Position numbers and translations under genes: made by a program. From Flavobacteriales bacterium (GTDB taxonomy: Bacteria; Bacteroidota; Bacteroidia; Flavobacteriales_F; PHOS-HE28), in the NCBI GenBank assembly GCA_016704485.1, contig JADJAA010000001.1, positions 1,364,001 to 1,428,000 of the forward strand: DNA of 64,000 nucleotides, in the 5' to 3' direction. The notes below the pieces were generated by a model. The model searched no databases. It saw only the letters and a program-made list of their open reading frames with translations, and was not told the DNA's origin. This document shows, in pieces, positions 43,321-52,914 of the stretch; the first letter of the stretch is position 1; each line of letters begins with the position of its first letter.

Positions 43321-44694
43321 TCAGACCACTCCCTGATCCAACATCGCGTCAGCAACTTTTACGAAGCCAGCGATGTTCGCACCTTTTACGTAGTTAATGC
43401 TCTTGCCTTCCTGACCGTGCGCTACACAAGCAGCATGGATGTTCTTCATGATCGCATGCAACTTGGCATCCACTTCATCGCGGGTCCAAGCCATACGCAA
43501 ACTGTTCTGGCTCATCTCCAAACCGCTGGTTGCTACTCCTCCAGCGTTGCTGGCTTTACCCGGAGCAAATACCACGTTCGCGTTCTGTAGAATGGTGATC
43601 GCATCAGGGGTGGTCGGCATATTGGCTCCTTCTGCCACATACTTCACACCTTTCTTGATCAAGCTCTTCGCATCGTTTGCATCCAACTCGTTCTGGGTAG
43701 CGCAAGGCAATGCAACATCGCACTTAGCAACTACATCCCATGCGCTAGCACCTTTCACGAACTTCGACCCTTTGAATTTCTTGGTGTATTCTTCGATACG
43801 ACCACGCGTTACGTTCTTAAGGTCCATCAAGAAAGCGAGTTTCTCTTTGGAAATACCAGCTGGGTCATAGATCGCGCCACTGCTATCACTGGCGGAAACC
43901 ACTTTCGCACCGAACTGGGTCGCCTTTTCAATGGCGTATTGTGCAACGTTTCCACTTCCGCTTACTGCTACCACCTTGCCTTTGAAGCTGGTCTTGTTGC
44001 GGGCCATCATTTCCTGTGCGAAATAGACACAGCCATAACCCGTCGCTTCCGGACGGATCAATGATCCACCCCAACTGGTGCCCTTGCCGGTAAGGACGCC
44101 GGTGAATTCATTGGCCAAGCGCTTGTACTGCCCGAATAAGTATCCGATCTCGCGACCACCAACACCGATATCACCAGCAGGTACGTCGGTGTCAGGGCCG
44201 ATGTGGCGGAATAATTCCGTCATCATGCTCTGGCAGAAACGCATTACCTCCGTATCGCTCTTTCCTTTCGGGTCGAAATCACTTCCACCTTTTCCACCGC
44301 CCATTGGCAAAGTGGTAAGGCTATTCTTGAAGGTCTGTTCGAAACCGAGGAACTTCAAGATGCTCAAATTCACGCTCGGGTGGAAACGCAGACCGCCTTT
44401 GTACGGCCCGATCGCGCTGTTGTATTCCACACGGAATGCGCGGTTCATTTGGGTAACACCTTTGTCATCCACCCATGGCACGCGGAATATAATGGTGCGC
44501 TCCGGCTCTACCATGCGCTCCAAAAGCATTTTGCCTTTGTACTTCGGATTGGCTTCAATGAACGGGATCACCATTTCGGCAACCTCGTGTACAGCTTGAA
44601 GAAATTCGGGTTCGTTTCCATTACGGACCTTCACTTCGCTCATGAAAGCGTCAACCAGTTTTTGGTTATTGGGTGCAGTTTTGGCGGTTGCCAT
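43321..44694 (-). CDS. gdhA: NADP-specific glutamate dehydrogenase
   Basis: A 457-residue enzyme that interconverts 2-oxoglutarate plus ammonia and glutamate. Substrate-site segment GPYKGGLRFHP (Lys about 99), catalytic PMGGGKGG (about 130-137), PAGDIGVGGREIGY and the Rossmann motif VSGSGNVAQYA are all present. The start at 44694 follows a -7 element (44719-44726); a frame from 44748 would begin upstream of that promoter. The length is normal for the 450-residue class. Confidence 0.95.
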   Translation of the reverse strand: MATAKTAPNNQKLVDAFMSEVKVRNGNEPEFLQAVHEVAEMVIPFIEANPKYKGKMLLERMVEPERTIIFRVPWVDDKGVTQMNRAFRVEYNSAIGPYKGGLRFHPSVNLSILKFLGFEQTFKNSLTTLPMGGGKGGSDFDPKGKSDTEVMRFCQSMMTELFRHIGPDTDVPAGDIGVGGREIGYLFGQYKRLANEFTGVLTGKGTSWGGSLIRPEATGYGCVYFAQEMMARNKTSFKGKVVAVSGSGNVAQYAIEKATQFGAKVVSASDSSGAIYDPAGISKEKLAFLMDLKNVTRGRIEEYTKKFKGSKFVKGASAWDVVAKCDVALPCATQNELDANDAKSLIKKGVKYVAEGANMPTTPDAITILQNANVVFAPGKASNAGGVATSGLEMSQNSLRMAWTRDEVDAKLHAIMKNIHAACVAHGQEGKSINYVKGANIAGFVKVADAMLDQGVV

Positions 44695-44718
44695 ACGTTT
44701 TGGGGTTGAAATAGGCCG

Positions 44719-44726
44719 CGAAGGTA
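44719..44726 (-). promoter_or_regulatory. -7 element of gdhA
   Basis: Reads TACCTTCG on the minus strand, 24 bp before the ATG. Confidence 0.45.
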
Positions 44727-44926
44727 GAACTGTCATTGGTGTTGACAAGCGGTTTCGGGAAGGTTTTTAACGCAAGTTCAAGGATATGGTTTCATTTGAA
44801 GAGTGCCCCATTATCTACGGACCTTGAGTGGTCGACAGGTGATCCTGGGCCCCAAAATGGATCGTCCTGGTTCGAAACGCTACCACTCTTCGTTCGGGAA
44901 GCGAGCCGCCATTGGTTCGTTCATCC

Positions 44927-46033
44927 TCAATTCAATGCATATACCTTTCCCGGCAACACACGCACAACCCCACTGAACTCCAAATTCAATAAAAGACCTG
45001 CGGCCTTGCCTTGTGCCATCCTGCTTTGGATGCACAGCGTGTCGATATCCACTTTGCCTTGGGTCTTGAGTATGTCAACAAGGATCTGCTCATCGGGCAT
45101 CAGGTCCACGAATAATGATGGTTGTACTGGTTTCTTATGCTTGGGCAACCACTCCATCAAGGTGATCACATCCATAGGGCTTGTGATCAACGCGGCTTTG
45201 TTCTGTTGGATCAGTTTGTTGCAACCCTCACTGCGCGGATCGCTTGGTCGCCCGGGAAAAGCAAATACATCACGATCATAACTGCTTGCAATATCAGCGG
45301 TGATCAACGATCCTCCCTTTGGAGCACTTTCCACTACAATGGTGCAATCCGTTAGTCCGGCTATGATCCGGTTCCGAGCTGGAAAATTTCCTGGTGCGAA
45401 GGGGCTATCGCTTGGTAATTCCGTTATCAATGCACCATTCTCCAACATGTCCTTTGCTGTTGCGGCGTGCTCTGCTGGATACAATCGATCAAGACCATGG
45501 GCTACGCAGCCTATGGTCGCCATGCCATTCTTCAACGCAGTGCGGTGGGCGACTATGTCGATTCCATACGCTAATCCACTTACTATGGTGGCGTTGCATT
45601 CTTTCAAGCCTTCCACAAGTTCAACACACAAGCGTTTCCCTTGTTCAGTTGGTGTGCGCGTTCCCACGACCGCGACCATGTGCTGACCGTCCAATTCGGA
45701 ATTGCCTTTCGCGTACATGAGCACAGGTGAATCCACGCACTCATGCATGCGTTTCGGATACGTATCCCGGTCCAAATAGAACAGCATGCGCAGCTTATGC
45801 TTCTGCACATACACCAACTGCTTTTCAGCCAGTGGAATGATCTTCTTGTCCGTTATGCTCCCGATCAACTTCGGACCAATACCCGGGATCTTTTCTAAGG
45901 TATTCTTCAATTTCCTGTCTGTGAAGATCGTATCCACCCCGCCACAGTAGGCAACCAAGTTCCGGGCATTCACTGGACCAATGCCTTTTAGCATCGAGAG
46001 TGCGATGCGGTGTATCCATTTTTGATCTTCCAC
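44927..46033 (-). CDS. dprA: DNA-processing protein DprA
   Basis: A 368-residue protein that loads RecA on incoming ssDNA during transformation. N-terminal SAM-like part with MLKGIGPVNARNLV, then the Rossmann-like core: VVGTRTPTEQGKRL, SGLAYGIDIVAHRTAL, HGLDRLYPAEH, SDSPFAPGNFPARNRIIAGL, ESAPKGGSLITA, AFPGRPSDPRSEGCN. A C-terminal winged-helix segment follows. The frame extends up to an ATG at 46195 inside the divergent TonB gene, but a -7 element at 46099-46106 excludes that. The GTG at 46033 fits the family N-terminus, with a GTG at 46069 as an alternative. Confidence 0.9.
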   Translation of the reverse strand: MEDQKWIHRIALSMLKGIGPVNARNLVAYCGGVDTIFTDRKLKNTLEKIPGIGPKLIGSITDKKIIPLAEKQLVYVQKHKLRMLFYLDRDTYPKRMHECVDSPVLMYAKGNSELDGQHMVAVVGTRTPTEQGKRLCVELVEGLKECNATIVSGLAYGIDIVAHRTALKNGMATIGCVAHGLDRLYPAEHAATAKDMLENGALITELPSDSPFAPGNFPARNRIIAGLTDCTIVVESAPKGGSLITADIASSYDRDVFAFPGRPSDPRSEGCNKLIQQNKAALITSPMDVITLMEWLPKHKKPVQPSLFVDLMPDEQILVDILKTQGKVDIDTLCIQSRMAQGKAAGLLLNLEFSGVVRVLPGKVYALN

Positions 46034-46098
46034 GCGCTCTTTTTCTACATTTACCCGCACCACGAACACAACCAACTCTAATTCAGGGGGTGTTCGGG

Positions 46099-46106
46099 CA
46101 AATGTA
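46099..46106 (-). promoter_or_regulatory. -7 element of dprA
   Basis: TACATTTG on the minus strand, about 65 bp before the GTG start. It lies in the short divergent region with the TonB receptor gene. Confidence 0.45.
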
Positions 46107-46137
46107 ACCGCAACGCGATCCTTATTGAACAGCACAA

Positions 46138-48531
46138 ATGAAAAGGTTTGTCTACTTACTGCTAGCTGGCTTTGGGTTTCTCCAAACGCAAGCACAGGAT
46201 GCCACTTTGCGCGGTACTATAACCGACGCGGCCAGCAGCGAAACATTGATCGGCACAAGCGTACAGTACGCATCGAACAAGGGGATGGTCACCGATGTGG
46301 ATGGCTCCTACATGTTTACGCTCCCTCCTGGTGAATATGAATTGCATATTAGCATGATCGGGTATGCCCCGCGTTCCGAGAAGGTGATCCTAACAGCAGG
46401 AGAAGATCGAAGGTTGGACATCAAGCTGGTCGTTTCAACTGCCCAGCTCGATCAAGTTGTTGTTAGTGCTGGTAGGTTCGAACAACGGGTAGGAGAGGTA
46501 ACACAATCCTTAAGCGTCCTAAGACCTGATATCGTGCAGAACAAGAACATTACCTCCATGAGCGACGCATTGGACCAAGTGCCCGGCGTGGTGGTGGTGG
46601 ATGAAGATCCGCAAATACGTGCAGGCAGCGGGTTCAGCTACGGAGCGGGATCCCGCGTACAAGTGTTGGTGGATGACATTCCTATTCTGAGCGGGGATAT
46701 CGGACGGCCTAATTGGACGTTCCTGCCGCTGGAGAACTTGGAGCAAGTAGAGGTGATCAAGGGCGCATCTTCGGTGCTCTACGGTAGTGCCGCGCTTAGT
46801 GGGGTGATCAACGTACGGACCGCGTTCCCAAGGCAGGAACCTAAAACCCGTGTTGTGGCGTTCACAGGTATGTATGATACGCCTGGCAGCGCCCAAGCGA
46901 AGTGGTGGGGAGATAACAACCCTACCATTTCCGGGGTCAATTTTTTCCACTCTCGCATGATCGGTAATCTGGATCTCGTAGTTGGCGGGAATGCACTTTC
47001 GGATGATGGTTTCGTAGGCCCCGAGCCGATCTCACCGGATTCCCTTGCCGTTGATCCGCTTCGCATCGGGCCCGGTGGGTATGACAAGCGCATCCGATTC
47101 AATACCGGGTTGCGGTGGCGTAATAAAAAGGTGAAAGGCCTCAATTATGGTATTAATACCAACGCTATGGAAAGCCGGAATACAAGCGTTTTCATCTGGG
47201 ATGATGTGGAAGAAGGACAATACCGACCCGAACCGAACACCATTACCGTTACGCAAGGCACGCAGTTCTATATCGACCCGTTCCTGAATTATTTCTCGAA
47301 TGCCGGTACGCGGCATTCCATCCGAACTCGCTGGCACCGCCAGATCTTCGAGAACAGTGGTGGCCAAAGCAATAGGAACGATGTTCTCCATGCTGAATAC
47401 CAGATCCAACAGAAATTACAACTATTCGGCGAGACCGTTATTACCGGTGGATTGGTCCTACGCTCGGTAAAGAGTGATGCGGAGTTATACAGGCTAACGG
47501 AAACCAGCTCCGGATTGAACACCGCTGAGAACCTTGCCGGATTCATTCAGCTGGATAAGAAGCTCTGGAACAAACTCGCTATTTCCGCTGGCGTCAGGTA
47601 TGAGCAATTCACCGTGAATGATGAAGTTGCTGCCAGACCGGTAGTGCGAGCAGGGGCTACGTACCAAATACACAAAGCTACTTTCCTTCGCGCCAGCTAC
47701 GGCGAAGGGTTCCGCTTCCCTACGATCGGTGAGCGGTTCATCAATACCAGTGTGGGCCAGTTGGTGATATACCCCAATGCGGAGCTGCGACCGGAGGAAA
47801 GTTGGAACGTGGAAGGAGGCGTGAAACAAGGCTTCAAGATCGGAAATTTCATGGGATATGTGGATGCCGTCTATTTCCAACAAACATTCACCGATTATGT
47901 GGAATTCACCTTTGGACAATGGACTCCGTTCGTTTCCTTCTCCAACCCTGGTTTCGGTTTCAAAAGTGTGAATACAGGTGGTGCCAAGGTTACCGGATAT
48001 GAATTCGAGCTAGGTGGCAAGGGAAAGATCGGTGGAGTGGAGATCGGAGTGCTTGCGGGTTACACCCATACCACGCCCATTTCCACTACACCGGATGAGG
48101 TCTATTCACGTTCCGCAGGTCTTGGTGCACTTCCCTATTCGTATAACACAACGAGTTCCAATACCGAGGGCAATATCCTGAAGTTCCGAGTGCGTGATAT
48201 GTTCCGATCGGACATCCAACTGACCTATCACAAGGTATTCTGTGGTTTCAGTGTTCGCTACAACAGTCATGTGCGCAACATCGATAAGGTCTTCGTTGAT
48301 CTGGATGAGTCGACCTCTTCAGCACTAAGCCTGAAGACCGGGGTAAGTTCCTGGATGAAGACCCATACAACAGGAACTACATTGGTGGATGTACGTGCAG
48401 GGTTGGACCTTACGGAAGAAGTGCGGCTTTCCGTTATCGTGAACAACCTCACGAATGAGGTTTATGCTTTGCGCCCTTTGGCGATCGAAGCGCCGCGTAC
48501 ATTCCAGGTACAGATGACCTTCGAGTTATGA
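46138..48531 (+). CDS. TonB-dependent receptor with CarboxypepD_reg-like domain
   Basis: A 797-residue outer-membrane receptor. Signal peptide to about QTQAQ; CarboxypepD_reg-like domain about 22-105 (LRGTITDAASSETLIG); plug about 115-225 with DALDQVPGVVVVDE and VEVIKGASSVLYGSAALSGVINV; then a 22-strand barrel ending with the C-terminal aromatic/polar strand (FQVQMTFEL). It imports a siderophore, cofactor or other large nutrient using TonB energy; the ligand is not readable. It overlaps kdsB by four bases. Confidence 0.92.
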   Translation: MKRFVYLLLAGFGFLQTQAQDATLRGTITDAASSETLIGTSVQYASNKGMVTDVDGSYMFTLPPGEYELHISMIGYAPRSEKVILTAGEDRRLDIKLVVSTAQLDQVVVSAGRFEQRVGEVTQSLSVLRPDIVQNKNITSMSDALDQVPGVVVVDEDPQIRAGSGFSYGAGSRVQVLVDDIPILSGDIGRPNWTFLPLENLEQVEVIKGASSVLYGSAALSGVINVRTAFPRQEPKTRVVAFTGMYDTPGSAQAKWWGDNNPTISGVNFFHSRMIGNLDLVVGGNALSDDGFVGPEPISPDSLAVDPLRIGPGGYDKRIRFNTGLRWRNKKVKGLNYGINTNAMESRNTSVFIWDDVEEGQYRPEPNTITVTQGTQFYIDPFLNYFSNAGTRHSIRTRWHRQIFENSGGQSNRNDVLHAEYQIQQKLQLFGETVITGGLVLRSVKSDAELYRLTETSSGLNTAENLAGFIQLDKKLWNKLAISAGVRYEQFTVNDEVAARPVVRAGATYQIHKATFLRASYGEGFRFPTIGERFINTSVGQLVIYPNAELRPEESWNVEGGVKQGFKIGNFMGYVDAVYFQQTFTDYVEFTFGQWTPFVSFSNPGFGFKSVNTGGAKVTGYEFELGGKGKIGGVEIGVLAGYTHTTPISTTPDEVYSRSAGLGALPYSYNTTSSNTEGNILKFRVRDMFRSDIQLTYHKVFCGFSVRYNSHVRNIDKVFVDLDESTSSALSLKTGVSSWMKTHTTGTTLVDVRAGLDLTEEVRLSVIVNNLTNEVYALRPLAIEAPRTFQVQMTFEL

Positions 48532-49298
48532 AAAGCATGCGCGTTCTGGCGGTGATCCCGGCGCGCTATGCAAGTAGTCGGTTGCCCGGTAAGCCGCTGG
48601 TGGATATCGGTGGCAAGAGCATGGTGCAACGGGTATGGGAACAGGCCAGCAAGGCAACAGGTATTCTTGAGGCTGTAGTGGCAACGGATGATGAACGGAT
48701 CATGCATCACGTAGCTGCATTCGGCGGTAAGGCGGTCATGACCTCTCCGGATCACCCGAGTGGTACGGACCGCTGTTTCGAAGCATTGCAGATCAGTGGT
48801 GCACATCGATTTGATGCAGTCGTGAATGTGCAAGGTGATGAGCCATTCATTGAACCCTTGCAGATCGACCAACTTTGCCAAACACTCGTTGCCGCGCCCG
48901 GCGGAATAGCTACCTTGGCGCAAGTAGTAACGGATGATCATGATCTTGATGATCCCGGAGAAGTATTGATCACGGTCAATACTAAAATGGATGCACTTTA
49001 TTTCAGTCGTGCCGCGATCCCTTTCCTACGTGATGTCAGTGACGGACAAAGGCATGAACATTTCCGTTTCTTAAAACATGTTGGTCTGTACGGGTATCGA
49101 TCGGAAGTGTTGGAGCAATTGGTCAGCTTGAAGCCATCGCCGTTGGAAGTGGCTGAAGGTCTGGAACAATTACGCTGGGTGGAGAATGGACACAAGGTTC
49201 GTATCGGCCTTACTGAACACCCTTCATTCTGCGTGGATACACCTGCGGATCTTGAATTAGCACGAAAACGGATCTCTGGGTTAAATTCGCACCGCTAA
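48528..49298 (+). CDS. kdsB: 3-deoxy-manno-octulosonate cytidylyltransferase
   Basis: A 256-residue enzyme that activates Kdo with CTP for lipopolysaccharide assembly. Motifs: IPARYASSRLPGKPL (nucleotide binding, about 10-24), ATDDERI, TSPDHPSGTDR, VNVQGDEPFI (metal Asp), and HVGLYGYR near 184. Translationally coupled (ATGA) to the TonB receptor. Presence of kdsB supports a Gram-negative envelope with Kdo-containing LPS. Confidence 0.95.
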   Translation: MKSMRVLAVIPARYASSRLPGKPLVDIGGKSMVQRVWEQASKATGILEAVVATDDERIMHHVAAFGGKAVMTSPDHPSGTDRCFEALQISGAHRFDAVVNVQGDEPFIEPLQIDQLCQTLVAAPGGIATLAQVVTDDHDLDDPGEVLITVNTKMDALYFSRAAIPFLRDVSDGQRHEHFRFLKHVGLYGYRSEVLEQLVSLKPSPLEVAEGLEQLRWVENGHKVRIGLTEHPSFCVDTPADLELARKRISGLNSHR

Positions 49299-49300
49299 GA

Positions 49301-50377
49301 ATGGGTATCGCGCGGGAATTGCATCAGCTTCTTTATTGCCACGACTGTGTTATTGTACCGCAATGGGGCGGTTTCCTTACACAGTACAAAAGCGCCAGAT
49401 TGGATGAAGGCCGTAAACTGGTGCACCCACCTGGCAAGGATCTAAGTTTCAACCGGAACTTGGTTCGTAATGATGGTGTTCTAGCGGATCATATCGCAAA
49501 ATGCGAAGGGATCTCATTCGATCGTGCTACGGCTAAGATCGCTACGGAAGTTGCCAACTGGCGCAGTGAAATGGACCAGCATGGCAGGGTGGAAGTGCCC
49601 CATATCGGGATATTCTACAGAGATAGCGATCGGAACCTCCAGTTCGATCCGGACAAGCGCGTCAACTTCTTGAAAGATGCATACGGGCTGCGTCCTGTTC
49701 CAGCGATCCTCCTCGAGCAAAAGGCTCCTGTTGTTCGAACCTTGGACCCTGTGGTTTCCGTGGCAGAACCAGTTGAACGGCCCACGTCCATTTTCTGGGC
49801 TGCTGCGGCTTCTGTGGCATTGCTTCTAAGCGCTTCAGCCGTATGGTACTTTACATCCGGTCAAGGGCAACGTGCGGAATGGGCCAATTTCGCACCACTA
49901 GGAAAACCAGCCATCACATACTCCGCTGTAACGATCGCGGTACCAGACATTGCAGAGCTGCCGGTCTTCACCTTACCTAACGATCAATTAGGCGTACAGA
50001 AGATCCCGATCACAACGGATGACGAGACCATGGTCACTGTTGATCTGGGTATGCCTTCGCCACCGGAAAAGGAGATCGCTCCGACACCGAAGATCGCGGT
50101 GGAAAAGTCCGTAGCGGACATCCCGGCGCCCAAGGTCGAAGTGCCACTGATGAACAAACGGTTCCACTTGATCGGTGGTTGTTTCGCGCAACCGGAGAAT
50201 GCAGATAAATTGCTGGAACAACTACGCAATTCGGGGTACGCAGCATTACGACTTGAAGAACATAAAGGACTTCACCCCGTCGCGTTCGGTAGCTATGCCA
50301 CAAGGGCAGAAGCAGTTAAGGCGCTTGATGCGTTGCGAACGGATCCTTCACGTTCAGCTTGGTTACTGATCCGTTGA
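49301..50377 (+). CDS. HU-CCDC81 and SPOR domain protein
   Basis: A 358-residue protein. The N-terminal 130 residues match the two CCDC81-like HU domains of Bacteroidota (LLYCHDCVIVPQWGGFLTQY, then FNRNLVRNDGVLADHIA). A single membrane span lies at about 164-185; the next 100 residues are Pro/Thr/Val rich; and a SPOR domain spans about 285-358 (FHLIGGCFAQPENADKLLEQL). The likely layout is a cytoplasmic nucleic acid-binding-like head and a periplasmic SPOR domain binding denuded peptidoglycan at division sites. The gene begins 2 bp after kdsB. The DNA-binding role is inference. Confidence 0.88.
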   Translation: MGIARELHQLLYCHDCVIVPQWGGFLTQYKSARLDEGRKLVHPPGKDLSFNRNLVRNDGVLADHIAKCEGISFDRATAKIATEVANWRSEMDQHGRVEVPHIGIFYRDSDRNLQFDPDKRVNFLKDAYGLRPVPAILLEQKAPVVRTLDPVVSVAEPVERPTSIFWAAAASVALLLSASAVWYFTSGQGQRAEWANFAPLGKPAITYSAVTIAVPDIAELPVFTLPNDQLGVQKIPITTDDETMVTVDLGMPSPPEKEIAPTPKIAVEKSVADIPAPKVEVPLMNKRFHLIGGCFAQPENADKLLEQLRNSGYAALRLEEHKGLHPVAFGSYATRAEAVKALDALRTDPSRSAWLLIR

Positions 50378-50415
50378 TCCTACTCCATAACTTAGTACCC
50401 ACGAGAACGGCAGTA

Positions 50416-50802
50416 ATGCATGAATTGAATTTAGAATTCTGTACCATTTATTTTTTGGAGAACGACGTTGCACACACGCACTTCAAAGGAGAACGGACCA
50501 TCTCTGCCGAACAGGTACAAGAGATGTTCGATGCGATCGAGAAAGAACGGGGTGGACGTAAGGTGTTGCTCATGGTCTCCGTTGGGGCCGGAACTACCAT
50601 GAGCAATGAAGCTCGTGCGTATGCATCAACCGAGGATTCCTGTAAATACATTGCCGCGGACGCTATCCTGGTCCGTGATTTCGGTCATCAGTTGGCTGCG
50701 AATGTTTTCGTTCGACACCATAAACCGCATAGGCCCATCCAAATGTTCAATGACAAGAACAAGGCAATGGATTGGTTGGCCATGCAACGTAATTTGATCT
50801 GA
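50416..50802 (+). CDS. STAS-like (DUF7793-type) small cytoplasmic protein
   Basis: A 128-residue soluble protein with SpoIIAA/STAS-like alternation of strands and helices: LEFCTIYFLENDVAHTHFKG, an ISAEQVQEMFDAIE helix, RKVLLMVSV, and an end (RPIQMFNDKNKAMDWL) seen in STAS-like proteins of this phylum. No catalytic motif. Start 50416 is chosen because the 19 residues before it overlap the SPOR gene's 3' end. It may belong to the same operon as the neighbours on each side. Confidence 0.7.
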   Translation: MHELNLEFCTIYFLENDVAHTHFKGERTISAEQVQEMFDAIEKERGGRKVLLMVSVGAGTTMSNEARAYASTEDSCKYIAADAILVRDFGHQLAANVFVRHHKPHRPIQMFNDKNKAMDWLAMQRNLI

Positions 50803-50804
50803 GC

Positions 50805-51455
50805 ATGAGTATATTTCGTTGGAGCTTTATCACGGCTGTATTAGCATTTCCTGTTCTTTCAACGGCGCAAATTGTTGTTGTGCCTGCTGCAAGAACGATC
50901 AAGACAAGTAAAGCAGAAGTTGTTGCTTTGGCCATTGCGCCAAAAGGTGACCGTATTCTTGTTGGTCTTAACGACGGCGCAGAGCTTTACGATATCGAAA
51001 GTGGAAAGATGGTGGGAACATACCCCTTCAATGAAGATGATGGTACTGCGGTGTACCATGTGGGCTTCAATGATAATGGCGAGAAAGTGGTATTGATCGG
51101 ACACTCCGGCAAACGAGCCGTGTGGAACGTGAAGACCGGTAAGCGGGAGATGGTGCTGCGGGATAACCTTTGGATACCGACCTATCAGGACGCAACCAGA
51201 ATGGGATTGATAGGAAAGAACTCCAATTTCGATCGCTTCTATCAGCAAAGCGAATCAACGTTCGGTGACTATACCGTACGTACAGGAAAGAGCGGTGTGA
51301 TCGAGTTCGTGGATGCCGAGAATAAAGTGGTACAGACCATTGAGTTCCCGGAGAATAAGGACCAACACCACCGTGCGCCATTGCTCTTCTGGGAGGAGTG
51401 GTTCATTACCGGTACTGATGACGGACAAGTGCTGTTCTACACACTTCCGAAGTAA
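50805..51455 (+). CDS. Secreted WD40-like repeat protein
   Basis: A 216-residue exported protein with a signal peptide (MSIFRWSFITAVLAFPVLSTAQ) and three or four short WD40-like repeats: ALAIAPKGDRILVGLNDG, VGFNDNGEKVVLIG, ITGTDDGQVLFY. It is too short for a full propeller by itself, so it may oligomerise or be a partial propeller. It starts 2 bp after the STAS-like gene. Unknown role. Confidence 0.75.
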   Translation: MSIFRWSFITAVLAFPVLSTAQIVVVPAARTIKTSKAEVVALAIAPKGDRILVGLNDGAELYDIESGKMVGTYPFNEDDGTAVYHVGFNDNGEKVVLIGHSGKRAVWNVKTGKREMVLRDNLWIPTYQDATRMGLIGKNSNFDRFYQQSESTFGDYTVRTGKSGVIEFVDAENKVVQTIEFPENKDQHHRAPLLFWEEWFITGTDDGQVLFYTLPK

Positions 51456-51460
51456 CTCGT

Positions 51461-51904
51461 TCACGGTATGGCTGCCAATGCATCAGCCACATGCTTCTCC
51501 CCATACAATGTGCTTTTGGTGATCGCTATGATCAACCCTTGTTCATCGATCACGTAAGTAAGTCGATGGTCCAGTAACCCGAATAGCCTACCTACATGAT
51601 AGGCTTTGCGTGCTGTGCCTTTATCATCGACCAATAACCGGAAGGGTAACGAGAATTTATTGGCGAATCGCTGATGTGATGCAGCATCCTGAGCACTTAT
51701 TCCGATAACCTCGGTATCCGCATTCACGAACGTTTCATACGAATCACGGAAGGCACAGGCCTCCACAGTGCATATTGTTGTGTCATCCGCTGGGTAGAAA
51801 AAGATCACAGCATTCTTCTTTCCACGCAGTTCGCTCAGGCGAAAGCGATCACCGTGTTGGTCCAAAAGATCAATTTCGGGGGCATTGCTGCCGATCTTCA
51901 ACAT
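51461..51904 (-). CDS. bcp: Peroxiredoxin, BCP/PrxQ type
   Basis: A 147-residue thiol peroxidase. N-terminal IGSNAPEIDLLDQHG, peroxidatic Cys45 in DTTICTVEAC and resolving Cys50 four residues later (CxxxxC), as in BCP/PrxQ, then FRDSYETF and a conserved RLTYVIDEQG. The usual TPGCT reads TTICT, a conservative change. The frame opens much further upstream, but the ATG at 51904 matches the family N-terminus. It converges on the WD40-like gene with 5 bp between stops. Confidence 0.92.
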   Translation of the reverse strand: MLKIGSNAPEIDLLDQHGDRFRLSELRGKKNAVIFFYPADDTTICTVEACAFRDSYETFVNADTEVIGISAQDAASHQRFANKFSLPFRLLVDDKGTARKAYHVGRLFGLLDHRLTYVIDEQGLIIAITKSTLYGEKHVADALAAIP

Positions 51905-51972
51905 TTCTCGCTGGGTTGTGTGCAAAGAACGCTGTTCTATTGCGCATTGATCGAAGCGCAAACTTGGCGGTC

Positions 51973-51980
51973 TACATTTG
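51973..51980 (+). promoter_or_regulatory. -7 element of the acyl-CoA thioesterase gene
   Basis: TACATTTG, a perfect consensus, 32 bp before the ATG at 52013 and outside the divergent bcp coding region. Confidence 0.45.
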
Positions 51981-52012
51981 CCTCCCATATCACATTCCGA
52001 AGCCCCTCCTTT

Positions 52013-52537
52013 ATGAGCCCGAACACTTCCAGATCCACTACCGATAGTTATACCGAAACAACTCACCTGATCCTGCCGAACGATACCAATACACTCGGCA
52101 ACCTCTTCGGTGGGCAACTCTTGAAGTGGTTGGATATGAGTTGCGCAATAAGTGCACACAGGCATTGCAAGGGCTTGGCAGTGACTGCTGCGGTGAACAA
52201 TGTCAGCTTCGATAAACCCATTAAACTAGGCGACTTCGTTACCATTAAGAGCCACGTGAGCCGCACTTTTGCTACCAGTATGGAGGTATGGGCAGACGTA
52301 TGGATCGAAGATCAAATGAGCGGTGAACGCATCAAAGCCAATAGCGCGATCTACACCTTCGTTGCTGTGGATCGGGATGGCCGATCCACACGGGTGCCTG
52401 AGGTGGTGCCCAGTAACGAGGAGGAACAGATCAAGTTTGATGGAGCGTTGCGTCGTCGGCAATTGCGTTTGATCCTAAGCGGAAAAATGAAACCCGAGGA
52501 AGCAACGGAATTGAAGAAATTATTCGCGATCCAATAG
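52013..52537 (+). CDS. Acyl-CoA thioesterase, hotdog fold
   Basis: A 174-residue hotdog-fold enzyme of the YciA/BFIT-like group. Family motifs LPNDTNTLGNLFGGQLLKWLD (catalytic Asn/Asp region, about 22-42), FDKPIKLGDFVTI, and TFVAVDRDGRSTRVPEV. It hydrolyses acyl-CoA to free acid and CoA in the cytoplasm. The start at 52013 follows the -7 element; the longer frame from 51854 reads antisense to bcp. Confidence 0.92.
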   Translation: MSPNTSRSTTDSYTETTHLILPNDTNTLGNLFGGQLLKWLDMSCAISAHRHCKGLAVTAAVNNVSFDKPIKLGDFVTIKSHVSRTFATSMEVWADVWIEDQMSGERIKANSAIYTFVAVDRDGRSTRVPEVVPSNEEEQIKFDGALRRRQLRLILSGKMKPEEATELKKLFAIQ

Positions 52538-52560
52538 TCGCGATCGCGATCCGCGTCCCA

Positions 52561-52905
52561 CTAGCTCTCACAGAAGAATTCACCGGTCTCGGTATCCAAA
52601 GCACGCAGTTCCAATTTCCTGAGGATCGTTGAAACGTAAGTTGAACTTTGATCACCACCGAAAACGTGTACCAATAGATACCGGACTTCATCGCGGTTCT
52701 CCATGTGGAACTGGATGCTCATGTCCACGCCTTCATCACGCAAGAAGATCCAGTCACTTCCTTCGCCCTCGGCTTTTGGTAGAGCTTGATAGATCTTTGC
52801 CATGAGGTCCGTTCGCTTGCCGATCGGCTTGGGAACATGGCTATTGGGAACTTCCTTGATCGATGGCACCAATGGTAGGTCCTGAATGTAGATATCCCAG
52901 CTCAT
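52561..52905 (-). CDS. Conserved-looking hypothetical protein, 114 residues
   Basis: A soluble protein opening MSWDIYIQDLP with a mixed alpha/beta pattern and ending GEFFCES. No signal, membrane span or known motif. It starts 10 bp downstream of the glycosyltransferase stop on the same strand, so it is probably co-transcribed with it. I do not recognise a family with an assigned function. Confidence 0.75.
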   Translation of the reverse strand: MSWDIYIQDLPLVPSIKEVPNSHVPKPIGKRTDLMAKIYQALPKAEGEGSDWIFLRDEGVDMSIQFHMENRDEVRYLLVHVFGGDQSSTYVSTILRKLELRALDTETGEFFCES

Positions 52906-52914
52906 GAGCGGGTA